Notes under the pieces: generated by a model
The model's database searches: none
The model's input: only the letters and a program-made list of their open reading frames with translations
Told to the model about the DNA's origin: nothing
Shown: positions 8,521 through 15,031 of the stretch, piece by piece
Layout: each line of letters begins with the position of its first letter
Position numbering within the stretch: the first letter of the stretch is position 1
Source: Promineifilum sp.
GTDB lineage: Bacteria; Chloroflexota; Anaerolineae; Promineifilales; Promineifilaceae
Length of the DNA: 33,740 nucleotides
Assembly: GCA_018058545.1 (NCBI GenBank)
Contig: JAGOZU010000025.1
Span: forward strand, 1 to 33,740
Reading direction: 5' to 3'
Position numbers and translations under genes: made by a program

Positions 8521-8549
8521 ATTGTGGCCGTAAGGGTGCTGCTTGTCAA
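8521..8549 (-). promoter_or_regulatory. Promoter of the selenocysteine tRNA gene
   Basis: On the - strand a perfect -35 box TTGACA (8549-8544) is followed, after exactly 17 nt, by CACAAT (8526-8521), a 4/6 match to the -10 box. Only 7 nt separate the -10 box from the first base of tRNA-Sec (8513), so the transcript probably starts at or next to the mature 5' end. Confidence 0.7.
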
Positions 8550-8648
8550 CGCCGTAAACGCTAACCGAAGAATCCACGGATTGCGCTGAGAGTGTAGCCG
8601 TCGGCCGTTTAGATTCTGTGGTCGCTGAGCCGTCAGGGCGAACTGGAC

Positions 8649-8677
8649 TTGACAGCTTAGGGTCATTCCGATAGAAT
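8649..8677 (+). promoter_or_regulatory. Promoter of the tRNA-Phe/Gly/Cys transcript
   Basis: TTGACA (8649-8654), a 17-nt spacer and TAGAAT (8672-8677) make a near-consensus sigma-70-type promoter 35 nt upstream of tRNA-Phe. It is back-to-back with the tRNA-Sec promoter. Apart from these two promoters I see nothing coding in 8514-8712. Confidence 0.8.
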
Positions 8678-8712
8678 CCGCCTACCATTAACAAACAAGG
8701 CAATTCCCACTG

Positions 8713-8785
8713 GCCGGGATAGCTCAGTTGGTAGAGCACTTCACTGAAAATGAAGGTGTCCCCAGTTCGAGTCTGGGTCCTGGCA
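8713..8785 (+). tRNA. tRNA-Phe (anticodon GAA)
   Basis: A complete cloverleaf: acceptor GCCGGGA paired with TCCTGGC (one G-T pair), D arm, anticodon stem CTTCA/TGAAG around loop CTGAAAA, T loop TTCGAGT, discriminator A. CCA is not encoded. It is the first of three + strand tRNAs behind a strong promoter. Confidence 0.96.
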
Positions 8786-8818
8786 TAGGTTCAGATTCGA
8801 CCAGTCAGTCAATTCCAT

Positions 8819-8890
<72 letters not shown>

Positions 8891-8902
8891 CTGGTTCTCA
8901 AA

Positions 8903-8932
8903 CGGCAGGCCCCGCGGCCTGCCGTCTTGTTT
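8903..8932 (+). terminator. Hairpin between tRNA-Gly and tRNA-Cys, possible weak terminator or processing site
   Basis: CGGCAGGCC and GGCCTGCCG form a 9-bp stem with a CCGC loop, followed by TCTTGTTT. The T-run is imperfect and tRNA-Cys follows immediately without a visible promoter, so partial read-through or an RNase processing site is as likely as termination. Confidence 0.5.
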
Positions 8933-9003
8933 GGCGACGTAGCCAAGCGGTAAGGCAGAGGTCTGCAAAACCTCCATCACCGGTTCGAATCCGGTCGTCG
9001 CCT
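8933..9003 (+). tRNA. tRNA-Cys (anticodon GCA)
   Basis: Acceptor GGCGACG/CGTCGCC, anticodon stem GAGGT/ACCTC around loop CTGCAAA, T loop TTCGAAT, discriminator T as expected for tRNA-Cys. CCA is not encoded. It is the last gene of the + strand tRNA run and is followed by a strong terminator. Confidence 0.95.
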
Positions 9004-9023
9004 CTAAGGCGATATTTTCAACC

Positions 9024-9056
9024 AAAGCTCTTGCGGTCGCAGGAGCTTTCTTTTTT
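9024..9056 (+). terminator. Rho-independent terminator of the tRNA operon
   Basis: AAAGCTCTTGCG and CGCAGGAGCTTT pair almost perfectly around a very short loop, followed by TCTTTTTT. This is a classical intrinsic terminator 20 nt after tRNA-Cys. Confidence 0.88.
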
Positions 9057-9183
9057 GGTAAAATCCTCCCGCGGTAATGTGTTGTGATGAACTCATATAA
9101 CGTCATTCGACGCCTTCCCGGAACTTATGGTTGGCACGTCGTTATACTGACTATTGCCCATGAGCATGACTGGAGAACCTGAT

Positions 9184-10905
9184 ATGTCCCTTACTAGTAT
9201 TCCCAATATGCCCTTTCCTGTAGACACCTCACGATGGGAGGGATTCCAGGAACGATATGATCGGTTAAGCGAACAACCCCTGACCGAGAACGGGCTGACC
9301 GGCTGGCTCCGCGAGTGGTCAGACTTGAATCGATTTGTCGATGAAGTCGGCGCCATCGCCTATATCGGAACCACGCTGGATACGGCCGATGAGGTTAAGC
9401 AGCAAGCATTTCTCAATTATGTCGAGAACATGGAGCCAAGGTTTCGGCTGGCCGATCAGGCGCTGAAAGAGCGGCTGCTTGGGTTTTCGGCCGCCGGAGA
9501 CCAACTGGACGGGGATATGCGCGTGCCCATGATGAAGATGCGCAATCAGGCGGCCCTCTTCCGCGAAGCCAATGTGCCACTCTATACCGACCTGGCCAAG
9601 CTTGGCAATGAATATGACAAGACAACCGGTGGATTGGAGGCTGATTGGGAGGGGGAGAAGAAGAACCTCAACCAGCTTAATTCATTGCTGCTCGATGAGG
9701 ACCGCGACGTTCGCGAGCGAGCCTGGAAGGCTATCATGGGGTTGTGGGCAAGCAAGCGCGAGGAGCTTAATGCTATCTATCGCAAGATGTTTGAGCTGCG
9801 AAAGCAAATCTCTGATAACGCCGGATTTCCTGACTATCGGGCTTACACCTTCCGCAGTTCCAATCGGTTTGATTACACGCCTGAGGACTGCTTGCGCTTC
9901 CACGAGGCCATTGAGGCTGTAGTCGTGCCCGCGGCCGAACGCATCTATGAAAGCAAGCGGGTGAAGCTGGGTCTCGATCGCTTGCGGCCGTGGGATGTCT
10001 TCGTAGACCCCTCCGGTAAGCCGCAACTCAAGCCCTATTATGGGCAGGACGAGCTTGTCCAGGGAAGTCTGGATATCTTTCAACATGTTGATCCGGCTCT
10101 GGCGCGACATTTCGCGACGATGGCGGAGGAGAATCTGCTTGACCTGGACACCCGTGCCGGTAAAGCCTTGGGAGGGTATTGCGCCACGCTACCCTGGCGA
10201 AAGCGTCCATTCATCTTTATGAATGGTGACGGCAAACATGACGATGTCCAGACGATGCTTCACGAAGCCGGCCACGCGTTTCATGCCTTTGAGTGTGGAT
10301 CCTTGCCCTATATTTGGCAGATGGACGTTCCCCTGGAGTTCTGTGAGGTGGCCTCGATGAGTATGGAGCTTCTGTCCGCCCCCTACTTGGAGCGACAGTT
10401 CGGCGGTTTTTATACGCCGGATGAGGCTGCTCGGGCACGTATCGAGCATTTGAGCGGTGTAATCACCTTCTTGCCCTATATGGCGGTCGTAGACGCCTAT
10501 CAACACTGGGTTTACACTCATCCCGAATTGGCGACGGATTCCGCGGCATGCGACAGGACATGGGGCGATTTGTGGGCACGCTTCATGCGCGGGATCGACT
10601 GGACCGGTTTCGAGGATGAATGCGTCACCGGCTGGCATCGCAAGCTTCATATCTTCCAAATCCCGTTCTACTATATCGAATATGGTATGGCCCAAGTGGG
10701 AGCGTTGCAGGTATGGCGTAACGCTCTTCAGGATCAAGCCGCGGCCGTCGCCACCTACCGGAGCGCGCTGCAGCTCGGAGGAACGCGTTCCTTGCCGGAG
10801 CTATTTGCCGCCGCGGGGGCCGAATTCCGCTTCGACAAATCGATGCTCTCCAGCCTTGTCGCACTGATCGAAGATACTCTGGCACAGCTTGAACAAATAA
10901 ATTAA
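9184..10905 (+). CDS. M3 family oligoendopeptidase (PepF-like)
   Basis: A 573-residue zinc metallopeptidase that hydrolyses short peptides in the cytoplasm. The active-site motif HEAGH is at residues 360-364 (in MLHEAGHAFHAFE). The third zinc ligand is expected in the glutamate block EFCEVASMSMELL about 30 residues later, as in M3 enzymes. The helical N-terminal part and the final bundle match the length of the M3B/PepF subfamily. I chose ATG 9184 because GGAGA lies 7 nt upstream; ATGs at 9160 and 9166 and TTG 9154 are in frame but poorly placed. It stands alone after the tRNA terminator, and the next gene starts 5 nt after its stop. Confidence 0.93.
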   Translation: MSLTSIPNMPFPVDTSRWEGFQERYDRLSEQPLTENGLTGWLREWSDLNRFVDEVGAIAYIGTTLDTADEVKQQAFLNYVENMEPRFRLADQALKERLLGFSAAGDQLDGDMRVPMMKMRNQAALFREANVPLYTDLAKLGNEYDKTTGGLEADWEGEKKNLNQLNSLLLDEDRDVRERAWKAIMGLWASKREELNAIYRKMFELRKQISDNAGFPDYRAYTFRSSNRFDYTPEDCLRFHEAIEAVVVPAAERIYESKRVKLGLDRLRPWDVFVDPSGKPQLKPYYGQDELVQGSLDIFQHVDPALARHFATMAEENLLDLDTRAGKALGGYCATLPWRKRPFIFMNGDGKHDDVQTMLHEAGHAFHAFECGSLPYIWQMDVPLEFCEVASMSMELLSAPYLERQFGGFYTPDEAARARIEHLSGVITFLPYMAVVDAYQHWVYTHPELATDSAACDRTWGDLWARFMRGIDWTGFEDECVTGWHRKLHIFQIPFYYIEYGMAQVGALQVWRNALQDQAAAVATYRSALQLGGTRSLPELFAAAGAEFRFDKSMLSSLVALIEDTLAQLEQIN

Positions 10906-10910
10906 CAGGC

Positions 10911-11579
10911 ATGGAATATCGCGACGATCTGGCACCCAGCGCGGCGATGCGTGGCTACCTGGCCGAGATTTATCGGCTCCAGGAGGATTCGCCGACGGTC
11001 AGCACCACCAGTCTGGCGGAGCGCCTGAACGTGTCGCCGCCGGCCGTCCCCAGGATGCTCAAGCGTCTGCAGAACGCCGGCTATGTAAAACACGTTCCCT
11101 ATCAGGGTGTGGAACTGACTTCCCGCGGCCGCGGTGAGGCCCTGCGCGAGGTGCGTCGCCACCGCATCCTGGAAGTATTCCTGGTCAAAGTGATGGGCTT
11201 TGCCTGGCATGAGGTTCACGAACACGCCGAGGGGCTGGGGGCAGGACTGAATGATGCCCTGACCGATCGAATGGCCGAGATGACCGGGTATCCGACCCGT
11301 TGCCCACACGGCGAGCCTATCCCCGACCAGGAAGGCCGATTGCCGGAGATCGAAGATATGTGTATCGTCAATCTTGGCGTCGGGCACAAGGGGGTCGTCA
11401 GCCGCGTACGCACCCATGAGCCGGAGAAGCTCCAGTATATCGCCAGCCTGGGCCTGATACCCGGCACAGGGTTTGAGATATTCGGCCGCGCGCCATTCAA
11501 CGGCCCCATGCGTCTGCGGGTCGGCCGCGATGAGGTGGTTATCGGTTTTGAATTGATGAAGTCGTTGTGGGTGACGTGA
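10911..11579 (+). CDS. DtxR/MntR-family metal-dependent transcriptional regulator with FeoA domain
   Basis: A 222-residue metalloregulator of iron or manganese homeostasis. Residues 1-70 form the winged helix (SLAERLNVSPPAVPRMLKRLQNAGYV is the helix-turn-helix region). The dimerisation/metal domain follows, with HRILEVFLVKVMGFAWHEVHEHAE containing the His/Glu ligands. The last 75 residues form an SH3-like FeoA domain (LGLIPGTGFEIFGRAPFNGPM). This is the three-domain DtxR/IdeR layout. Whether it senses Fe or Mn is undecided. It starts 5 nt after the peptidase stop and is probably co-transcribed with it. No metal transporter lies nearby, so its targets are elsewhere. No clear DtxR-type operator was recognised here. 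Confidence 0.9.
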   Translation: MEYRDDLAPSAAMRGYLAEIYRLQEDSPTVSTTSLAERLNVSPPAVPRMLKRLQNAGYVKHVPYQGVELTSRGRGEALREVRRHRILEVFLVKVMGFAWHEVHEHAEGLGAGLNDALTDRMAEMTGYPTRCPHGEPIPDQEGRLPEIEDMCIVNLGVGHKGVVSRVRTHEPEKLQYIASLGLIPGTGFEIFGRAPFNGPMRLRVGRDEVVIGFELMKSLWVT

Positions 11580-11580
11580 A

Positions 11581-11600
11581 CGCCCGGTAATCAGCGGGTG
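11581..11600. terminator. Short hairpin between convergent genes
   Basis: CGCCCG and CGGGTG give a 6-bp stem (one G-T) with an 8-nt loop in the 11-nt gap between the regulator and the convergent FtsB-like gene, reaching into the latter's last codons. There is no T-run in either direction, so termination is only a suggestion. Confidence 0.25.
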
Positions 11601-12022
11601 GGTTGTGGAGCGTCGGTCAACAAGCGCCACCATGCTTGCCAAGGCCGGGCCTGTAGCGCCGGGTCAGGTGTCGCCGGGGGGATTGGCGTTGGTTCGGGAG
11701 CCGCCTCTTGCAGCATCGGCACGATGCGTCGCTCGCCGGGTAAAATCATACCGGCCTCATTGCGAGCATAAGAAGCCACATAATCATCGCTGGTCACGTA
11801 TTCGAGCGTTGCCTGCAGTTCAACTTGTCGCGTGCTCTCGTGGTCGATTTGAACCTGGAGGGCTTCCTCACCTTGACCGACCAGCCGGCCGGACTGAGCC
11901 CGGTTGTTCAAATCGATGGAGATGATGATCGCGCCGGCAATGACCATGAAGAACACGACTTGCGGCAGATTGAACAGCGGTCGCGAGCGAAATACATTCG
12001 AGTCGAACAACTTCCTGGCCAT
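11591..12022 (-). CDS. FtsB/DivIC-type septum formation initiator protein
   Basis: A 143-residue single-pass membrane protein of the FtsB/DivIC family, which links early and late division proteins at the septum. There is a short basic cytoplasmic N-terminus, one transmembrane segment near residues 18-38 (VVFFMVIAGAIIISIDL), a polar coiled-coil-like stretch, and the family's C-terminal block YVTSDDYVASYARNEAGMIL followed by PGE. A proline-rich tail (EPTPIPPATPDPA) follows, as is common in such proteins from this kind of organism. I prefer ATG 12022; a TTG at 12058 would add 12 residues. It is transcribed divergently from the sugar kinase gene, with about 76 nt between their starts. Confidence 0.85.
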   Translation of the reverse strand: MARKLFDSNVFRSRPLFNLPQVVFFMVIAGAIIISIDLNNRAQSGRLVGQGEEALQVQIDHESTRQVELQATLEYVTSDDYVASYARNEAGMILPGERRIVPMLQEAAPEPTPIPPATPDPALQARPWQAWWRLLTDAPQPTR

Positions 12023-12098
12023 CCCTGAAATCTTATCTGCAAAAACCCGCGCATGCAACCGGGTCTTGGCATACTGAGTCGCCCTAAGGTAGAATGAA

Positions 12099-12983
12099 AT
12101 GATGCTGTCAACGGCCGCGACTCATCCGCCAATCGACTTTCTGACGATCGGCCATATCTGTTACGATCTGGTCGCCGGCGGCCGCGTGGTCGGTGGGGCT
12201 GCGGCCTATACGGGGATGACGGCCCAGGCTCTTGGTTGTCGCCCGGCTATCGTAACGAGCGCAGCCCCCGCCGATGATTGGGCGGCCGAATTGCCGGGTA
12301 TCCCCATCCATGTTGCCGGCGCCTCGGCTACGACCGTTTTTGAGAATATTTACCTTCCAACCGGGCGCATCCAGACCGTTCATTCTGTCGCCGGGCGGCT
12401 GGAGGCCGAGGATGTTCCTCTAACTTGGGCGCAGACACCGCTCGTTTTTTTGGGTCCTATCGCTAACGAAATCGATCCGAATATCATTCATTTGTTCGGC
12501 AACAGCGTCGTCGGTGTCGGCCCGCAGGGTTGGATGCGTCGTTGGGATGATCGAGGGCGAGTATATGCCGTCGATTGGCAGGACGCAGGCGACGTTCTGC
12601 CGATGGCATCGGTCACATTTATCAGCCGCGAAGATCTGAGCAATCCCGCGCTAATCGATGCGTACGCTCAACAGGCGAATTGTCTGGTCGTCACAGACGG
12701 CTCCAGAGGATGTCGAGTTTACTTCCGTGGTGAGGAACGATCCTTCCCCGCGCCGGAAGTCACCGCGATCGATACCACCGGTGCGGGGGACATCTTTGCC
12801 GCGACCTACCTTGTGCGACTTCATCAAACTGAGGGAGACCATTGGGAAGCGGCCGAGTTTGCCAATCAGGTGGCTTCGTGTTCGGTCACATGCGTTGGCC
12901 TGGAAGCCAAGGCCAAGGTAATTCGCCGTTTGATGGCCGAAGTTTTTTATCAAGGTCATGCTGAGGCGAGGGAAATCCATTAG
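12099..12983 (+). CDS. PfkB-family carbohydrate kinase
   Basis: A 294-residue ribokinase-like kinase that would phosphorylate a sugar or nucleoside with ATP. The N-terminal glycine motif is VVGGAAAYTGMTAQALG. The C-terminal signature DTTGAGDIFAATYL (about residue 225 on) contains the catalytic Asp and the anion hole. The protein is at the short end for the family and lacks an obvious lid insertion, so the substrate is not predictable. Its stop is followed 2 nt later by the parA start, so the two are probably one transcript. No functional link to chromosome partitioning is known. Confidence 0.88.
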   Translation: MMLSTAATHPPIDFLTIGHICYDLVAGGRVVGGAAAYTGMTAQALGCRPAIVTSAAPADDWAAELPGIPIHVAGASATTVFENIYLPTGRIQTVHSVAGRLEAEDVPLTWAQTPLVFLGPIANEIDPNIIHLFGNSVVGVGPQGWMRRWDDRGRVYAVDWQDAGDVLPMASVTFISREDLSNPALIDAYAQQANCLVVTDGSRGCRVYFRGEERSFPAPEVTAIDTTGAGDIFAATYLVRLHQTEGDHWEAAEFANQVASCSVTCVGLEAKAKVIRRLMAEVFYQGHAEAREIH

Positions 12984-12985
12984 AG

Positions 12986-13780
12986 ATGGCCCGAATCTAT
13001 GCCATCGCGAACCAGAAGGGAGGAGTGGGCAAGACGACGACCGTCGTCAATCTTTGCGCTTACCTCGCCGGCAGCGGCCGTCGCGTCCTGATGGTCGATC
13101 TCGATCCCCAGGCCAATGCCACCTCAGCCCTTGGCTATGACAAGAGCGAGATGGAGCCATCTACCTATCATCTGTTGCTGGAGCAATCTCCGGCTTCCGA
13201 GGTGCGGCTTCGCCACGAGGAGTTCAAGATCGATCTGCTGCCCTCCCATCCGTCTCTGGCTGGGGCGGAGATCGAGCTTGTTCACGCCATAGGCCGTGAA
13301 TATCGATTGCAACGGGCCTTGCAGGGACTCGATGCCAAATACGACTACATCCTGATCGATAGCCCGCCGAGTCTGGGTTTGCTGACTCTAAACTCCCTGA
13401 CCGCCGCCCGGGACGGGATTCTTATCCCGGTTCAGTGCGAGTACCTGCCGCTGGAGGGGTTGAGCCAACTGACCAAGACGATTCACCTTGTTCAGGAGTA
13501 TCTCAATCCTTCGCTCCACATTCGCGGTGTCATGATGACCATGTACGACAGTCGCACCAATCTGAGCCGGCAAGTTGTTGAAGAAGTTCGCCGGCATTTT
13601 CCCAACAAGGTATTTCGAACGATCATTCCGCGCAATATCCGGCTGAGCGAGGCCCCCAGCTTCGGTCGGCCGATTAACTATTACGCGCCCCATTCTCCCG
13701 GCGCTGTCGCCTACAAGCTGCTGACGATGGAACTGCTCAACGGCGACCGTCGTAATGGAGGAGGCGAACATGCCGGCTAA
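12986..13780 (+). CDS. parA: ParA/Soj chromosome-partitioning ATPase
   Basis: A 264-residue deviant Walker A ATPase that cycles on the nucleoid and positions ParB-parS complexes. Walker A KGGVGKTT is at residues 11-18, Walker A' LMVDLDPQANAT near 37-48 and Walker B DYILIDSPPSLGLLTLN near 118-134. The absence of an N-terminal DNA-binding domain and the length fit chromosomal Soj-type ParA rather than plasmid P1-type ParA. It starts 2 nt after pfkB and overlaps parB by 11 nt. Usually this pair sits near oriC with gidB/rsmG; neither rsmG nor dnaA is present in the window. Confidence 0.95.
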   Translation: MARIYAIANQKGGVGKTTTVVNLCAYLAGSGRRVLMVDLDPQANATSALGYDKSEMEPSTYHLLLEQSPASEVRLRHEEFKIDLLPSHPSLAGAEIELVHAIGREYRLQRALQGLDAKYDYILIDSPPSLGLLTLNSLTAARDGILIPVQCEYLPLEGLSQLTKTIHLVQEYLNPSLHIRGVMMTMYDSRTNLSRQVVEEVRRHFPNKVFRTIIPRNIRLSEAPSFGRPINYYAPHSPGAVAYKLLTMELLNGDRRNGGGEHAG

Positions 13781-14627
13781 ACGACAGGCTCTTGGCCGCG
13801 GACTGGATGCCCTGTTCTCCTCATCGGGCGAGCGGACGTCTCGCGAGGGGGGGGTGCGCTCTGTCCCCGTCGGGCAAATCATGGCCAACCCTCACCAGCC
13901 TCGCTCATCGTTTGATGAAGAAAAGCTGGCCGACCTGGCGGCGTCGATCAAGGTTCATGGCCTTATCCAACCGCTTATCGTCACCGAGACCGTCGAAGGT
14001 TACGTGCTGATCGCCGGCGAACGGCGGTGGCGCGCGGCGCAGCTCGCCGGATTGGGGCAAGTGCCGGTTATCGTTAAAGAGACGACGCCGCAGAGCATGT
14101 TGGAGCTAGCGCTCATTGAGAATATTCAGCGGGCCGACCTGAACGCGCTCGAGGAGGCCAATGCCTATCGCCAGCTCATCGATGAGTTCGGCCTGAGGCA
14201 GGAGGATGTGGCCGAGCGCGTCGGCAAGGCGCGTTCGACCATAGCCAACCTGGTGCGATTGCTGACGCTTCCGGAGAGCGTGCAGGCCGCGGTTGTTGAC
14301 GGCCGTCTGGGAGGAGCCCATGCCCGGGCCTTGCTGCCGTTGCCGACGCCCGAGATGCAGGTTGCGGCGATGAATCAGGTGATCAAACTGGGGTTGAGCG
14401 TGCGCCAGACAGAGCTGTTGGTGACCAATCTGATGGCCGAAAAGCGGCCGCCTCCCAAACAGCGGAGTCAGTTGTCGCCGGAGTTAGCGGAACTGCAGGG
14501 TCGCTTCGAGTCTGCCCTCGGTACGCGGGTCAACATCGAGAAAAGCGCCAAAGGCGGCCGCGTCGTGATCCACTTCTATTCCGACGAGGATCTGGACGCG
14601 CTATTTGATGCCATTGTGGGGGAGTAG
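13770..14627 (+). CDS. parB: ParB/Spo0J chromosome-partitioning protein
   Basis: A 285-residue parS-binding CTPase clamp. The N-terminal basic segment KRQALGRGLDALFSS is the ParA-stimulating peptide. The ParB/sulfiredoxin-like CTP-binding domain follows, with LIENIQRADLNALEEA and GERRWRAAQLAGL (the second near residues 85-97). Next is the helix-turn-helix EDVAERVGKARSTIANLVRLL, and then a C-terminal dimerisation domain. I chose ATG 13770 over the in-frame ATG at 13755 because GGAGGAGG lies 5 nt upstream and the protein then starts MPAKRQALGRGLDALF, as in homologues. It overlaps the end of parA. I found no parS-like palindrome within the window by eye. Confidence 0.95.
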   Translation: MPAKRQALGRGLDALFSSSGERTSREGGVRSVPVGQIMANPHQPRSSFDEEKLADLAASIKVHGLIQPLIVTETVEGYVLIAGERRWRAAQLAGLGQVPVIVKETTPQSMLELALIENIQRADLNALEEANAYRQLIDEFGLRQEDVAERVGKARSTIANLVRLLTLPESVQAAVVDGRLGGAHARALLPLPTPEMQVAAMNQVIKLGLSVRQTELLVTNLMAEKRPPPKQRSQLSPELAELQGRFESALGTRVNIEKSAKGGRVVIHFYSDEDLDALFDAIVGE

Positions 14628-14641
14628 GCGGATTCTACTCC
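14621..14641. terminator. Perfect hairpin spanning the stop codons of convergent genes
   Basis: GGAGTAG (14621-14627) and CTACTCC (14635-14641) are perfect inverted repeats around a 7-nt loop. The left arm contains the parB stop and the right arm contains the stop of the - strand gene. A bidirectional stop structure is plausible, but T-runs are lacking on both sides. Confidence 0.35.
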
Positions 14642-14847
14642 GTGCTTCGCATAACCTTCCGAGATTTCTTCCTGGCCAATAATTCTTCCAACTCCCGAAC
14701 GCGTACCTGAGCCGCGGCGTACCGATCCAGCAGATCCAGGGCGCCGTCTTCGGTGGAGGTGGCTTTTTGATAGTACCAGATCATCAATCCGGTCAGCGCC
14801 GCGATGAGGAGGCCGATCACGAGGGTTGAGCGATGAACTTGAATCAT
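14635..14847 (-). CDS. Small single-pass membrane protein with coiled coil, function unknown
   Basis: A 70-residue protein with one transmembrane helix at residues 8-26 (LVIGLLIAALTGLMIWYY) and then a charged amphipathic region (LLDRYAAAQVRVRELEELLA) likely to form a short coiled coil. The C-terminus is basic. The layout resembles small bitopic division or envelope proteins, but I recognise no family. It is convergent with parB, with only 7 nt between stop codons. The ordinary codon use and clear membrane/coiled-coil pattern support a real gene. Confidence 0.6.
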   Translation of the reverse strand: MIQVHRSTLVIGLLIAALTGLMIWYYQKATSTEDGALDLLDRYAAAQVRVRELEELLARKKSRKVMRSTE

Positions 14848-15031
14848 GTCGATATTATATCAGCCTCAGTCGATGATGTCCCCGGTTCCTCACGATTGAC
14901 CTAATCCGCTATAATCATGAGCCACCGGACGGCTGAGTGAATCGCCGTTCCAAATCCTAATCCTGAGCGAGGGAACCCTGTTTTCCGCGAGAGATCGTAT
15001 CCCGTCCCGTCCCAATAAATATCTGCGCCAT

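Noticed and set aside
10189-10737. A 182-codon antisense frame inside the M3 peptidase gene
   Set aside because: The + strand frame has the HEAGH active site and family-wide similarity; the antisense frame has no recognisable motif. Similar shadow frames lie opposite the 818-2020 gene, tilS, ricT and nuoCD.
12986-14627. A parS site near parAB
   Set aside because: I looked for the TGTTTCACGTGAAACA-type palindrome around parAB and elsewhere in the window and saw none.
14887-14915. TTGACC near TATAAT upstream of the DUF2723 gene as a promoter
   Set aside because: The spacer between TTGACC and TATAAT is only 8 nt, and the sequence at the correct distance is not a -35 box. The TATAAT may still act with a weak -35, but I did not list it as a feature.
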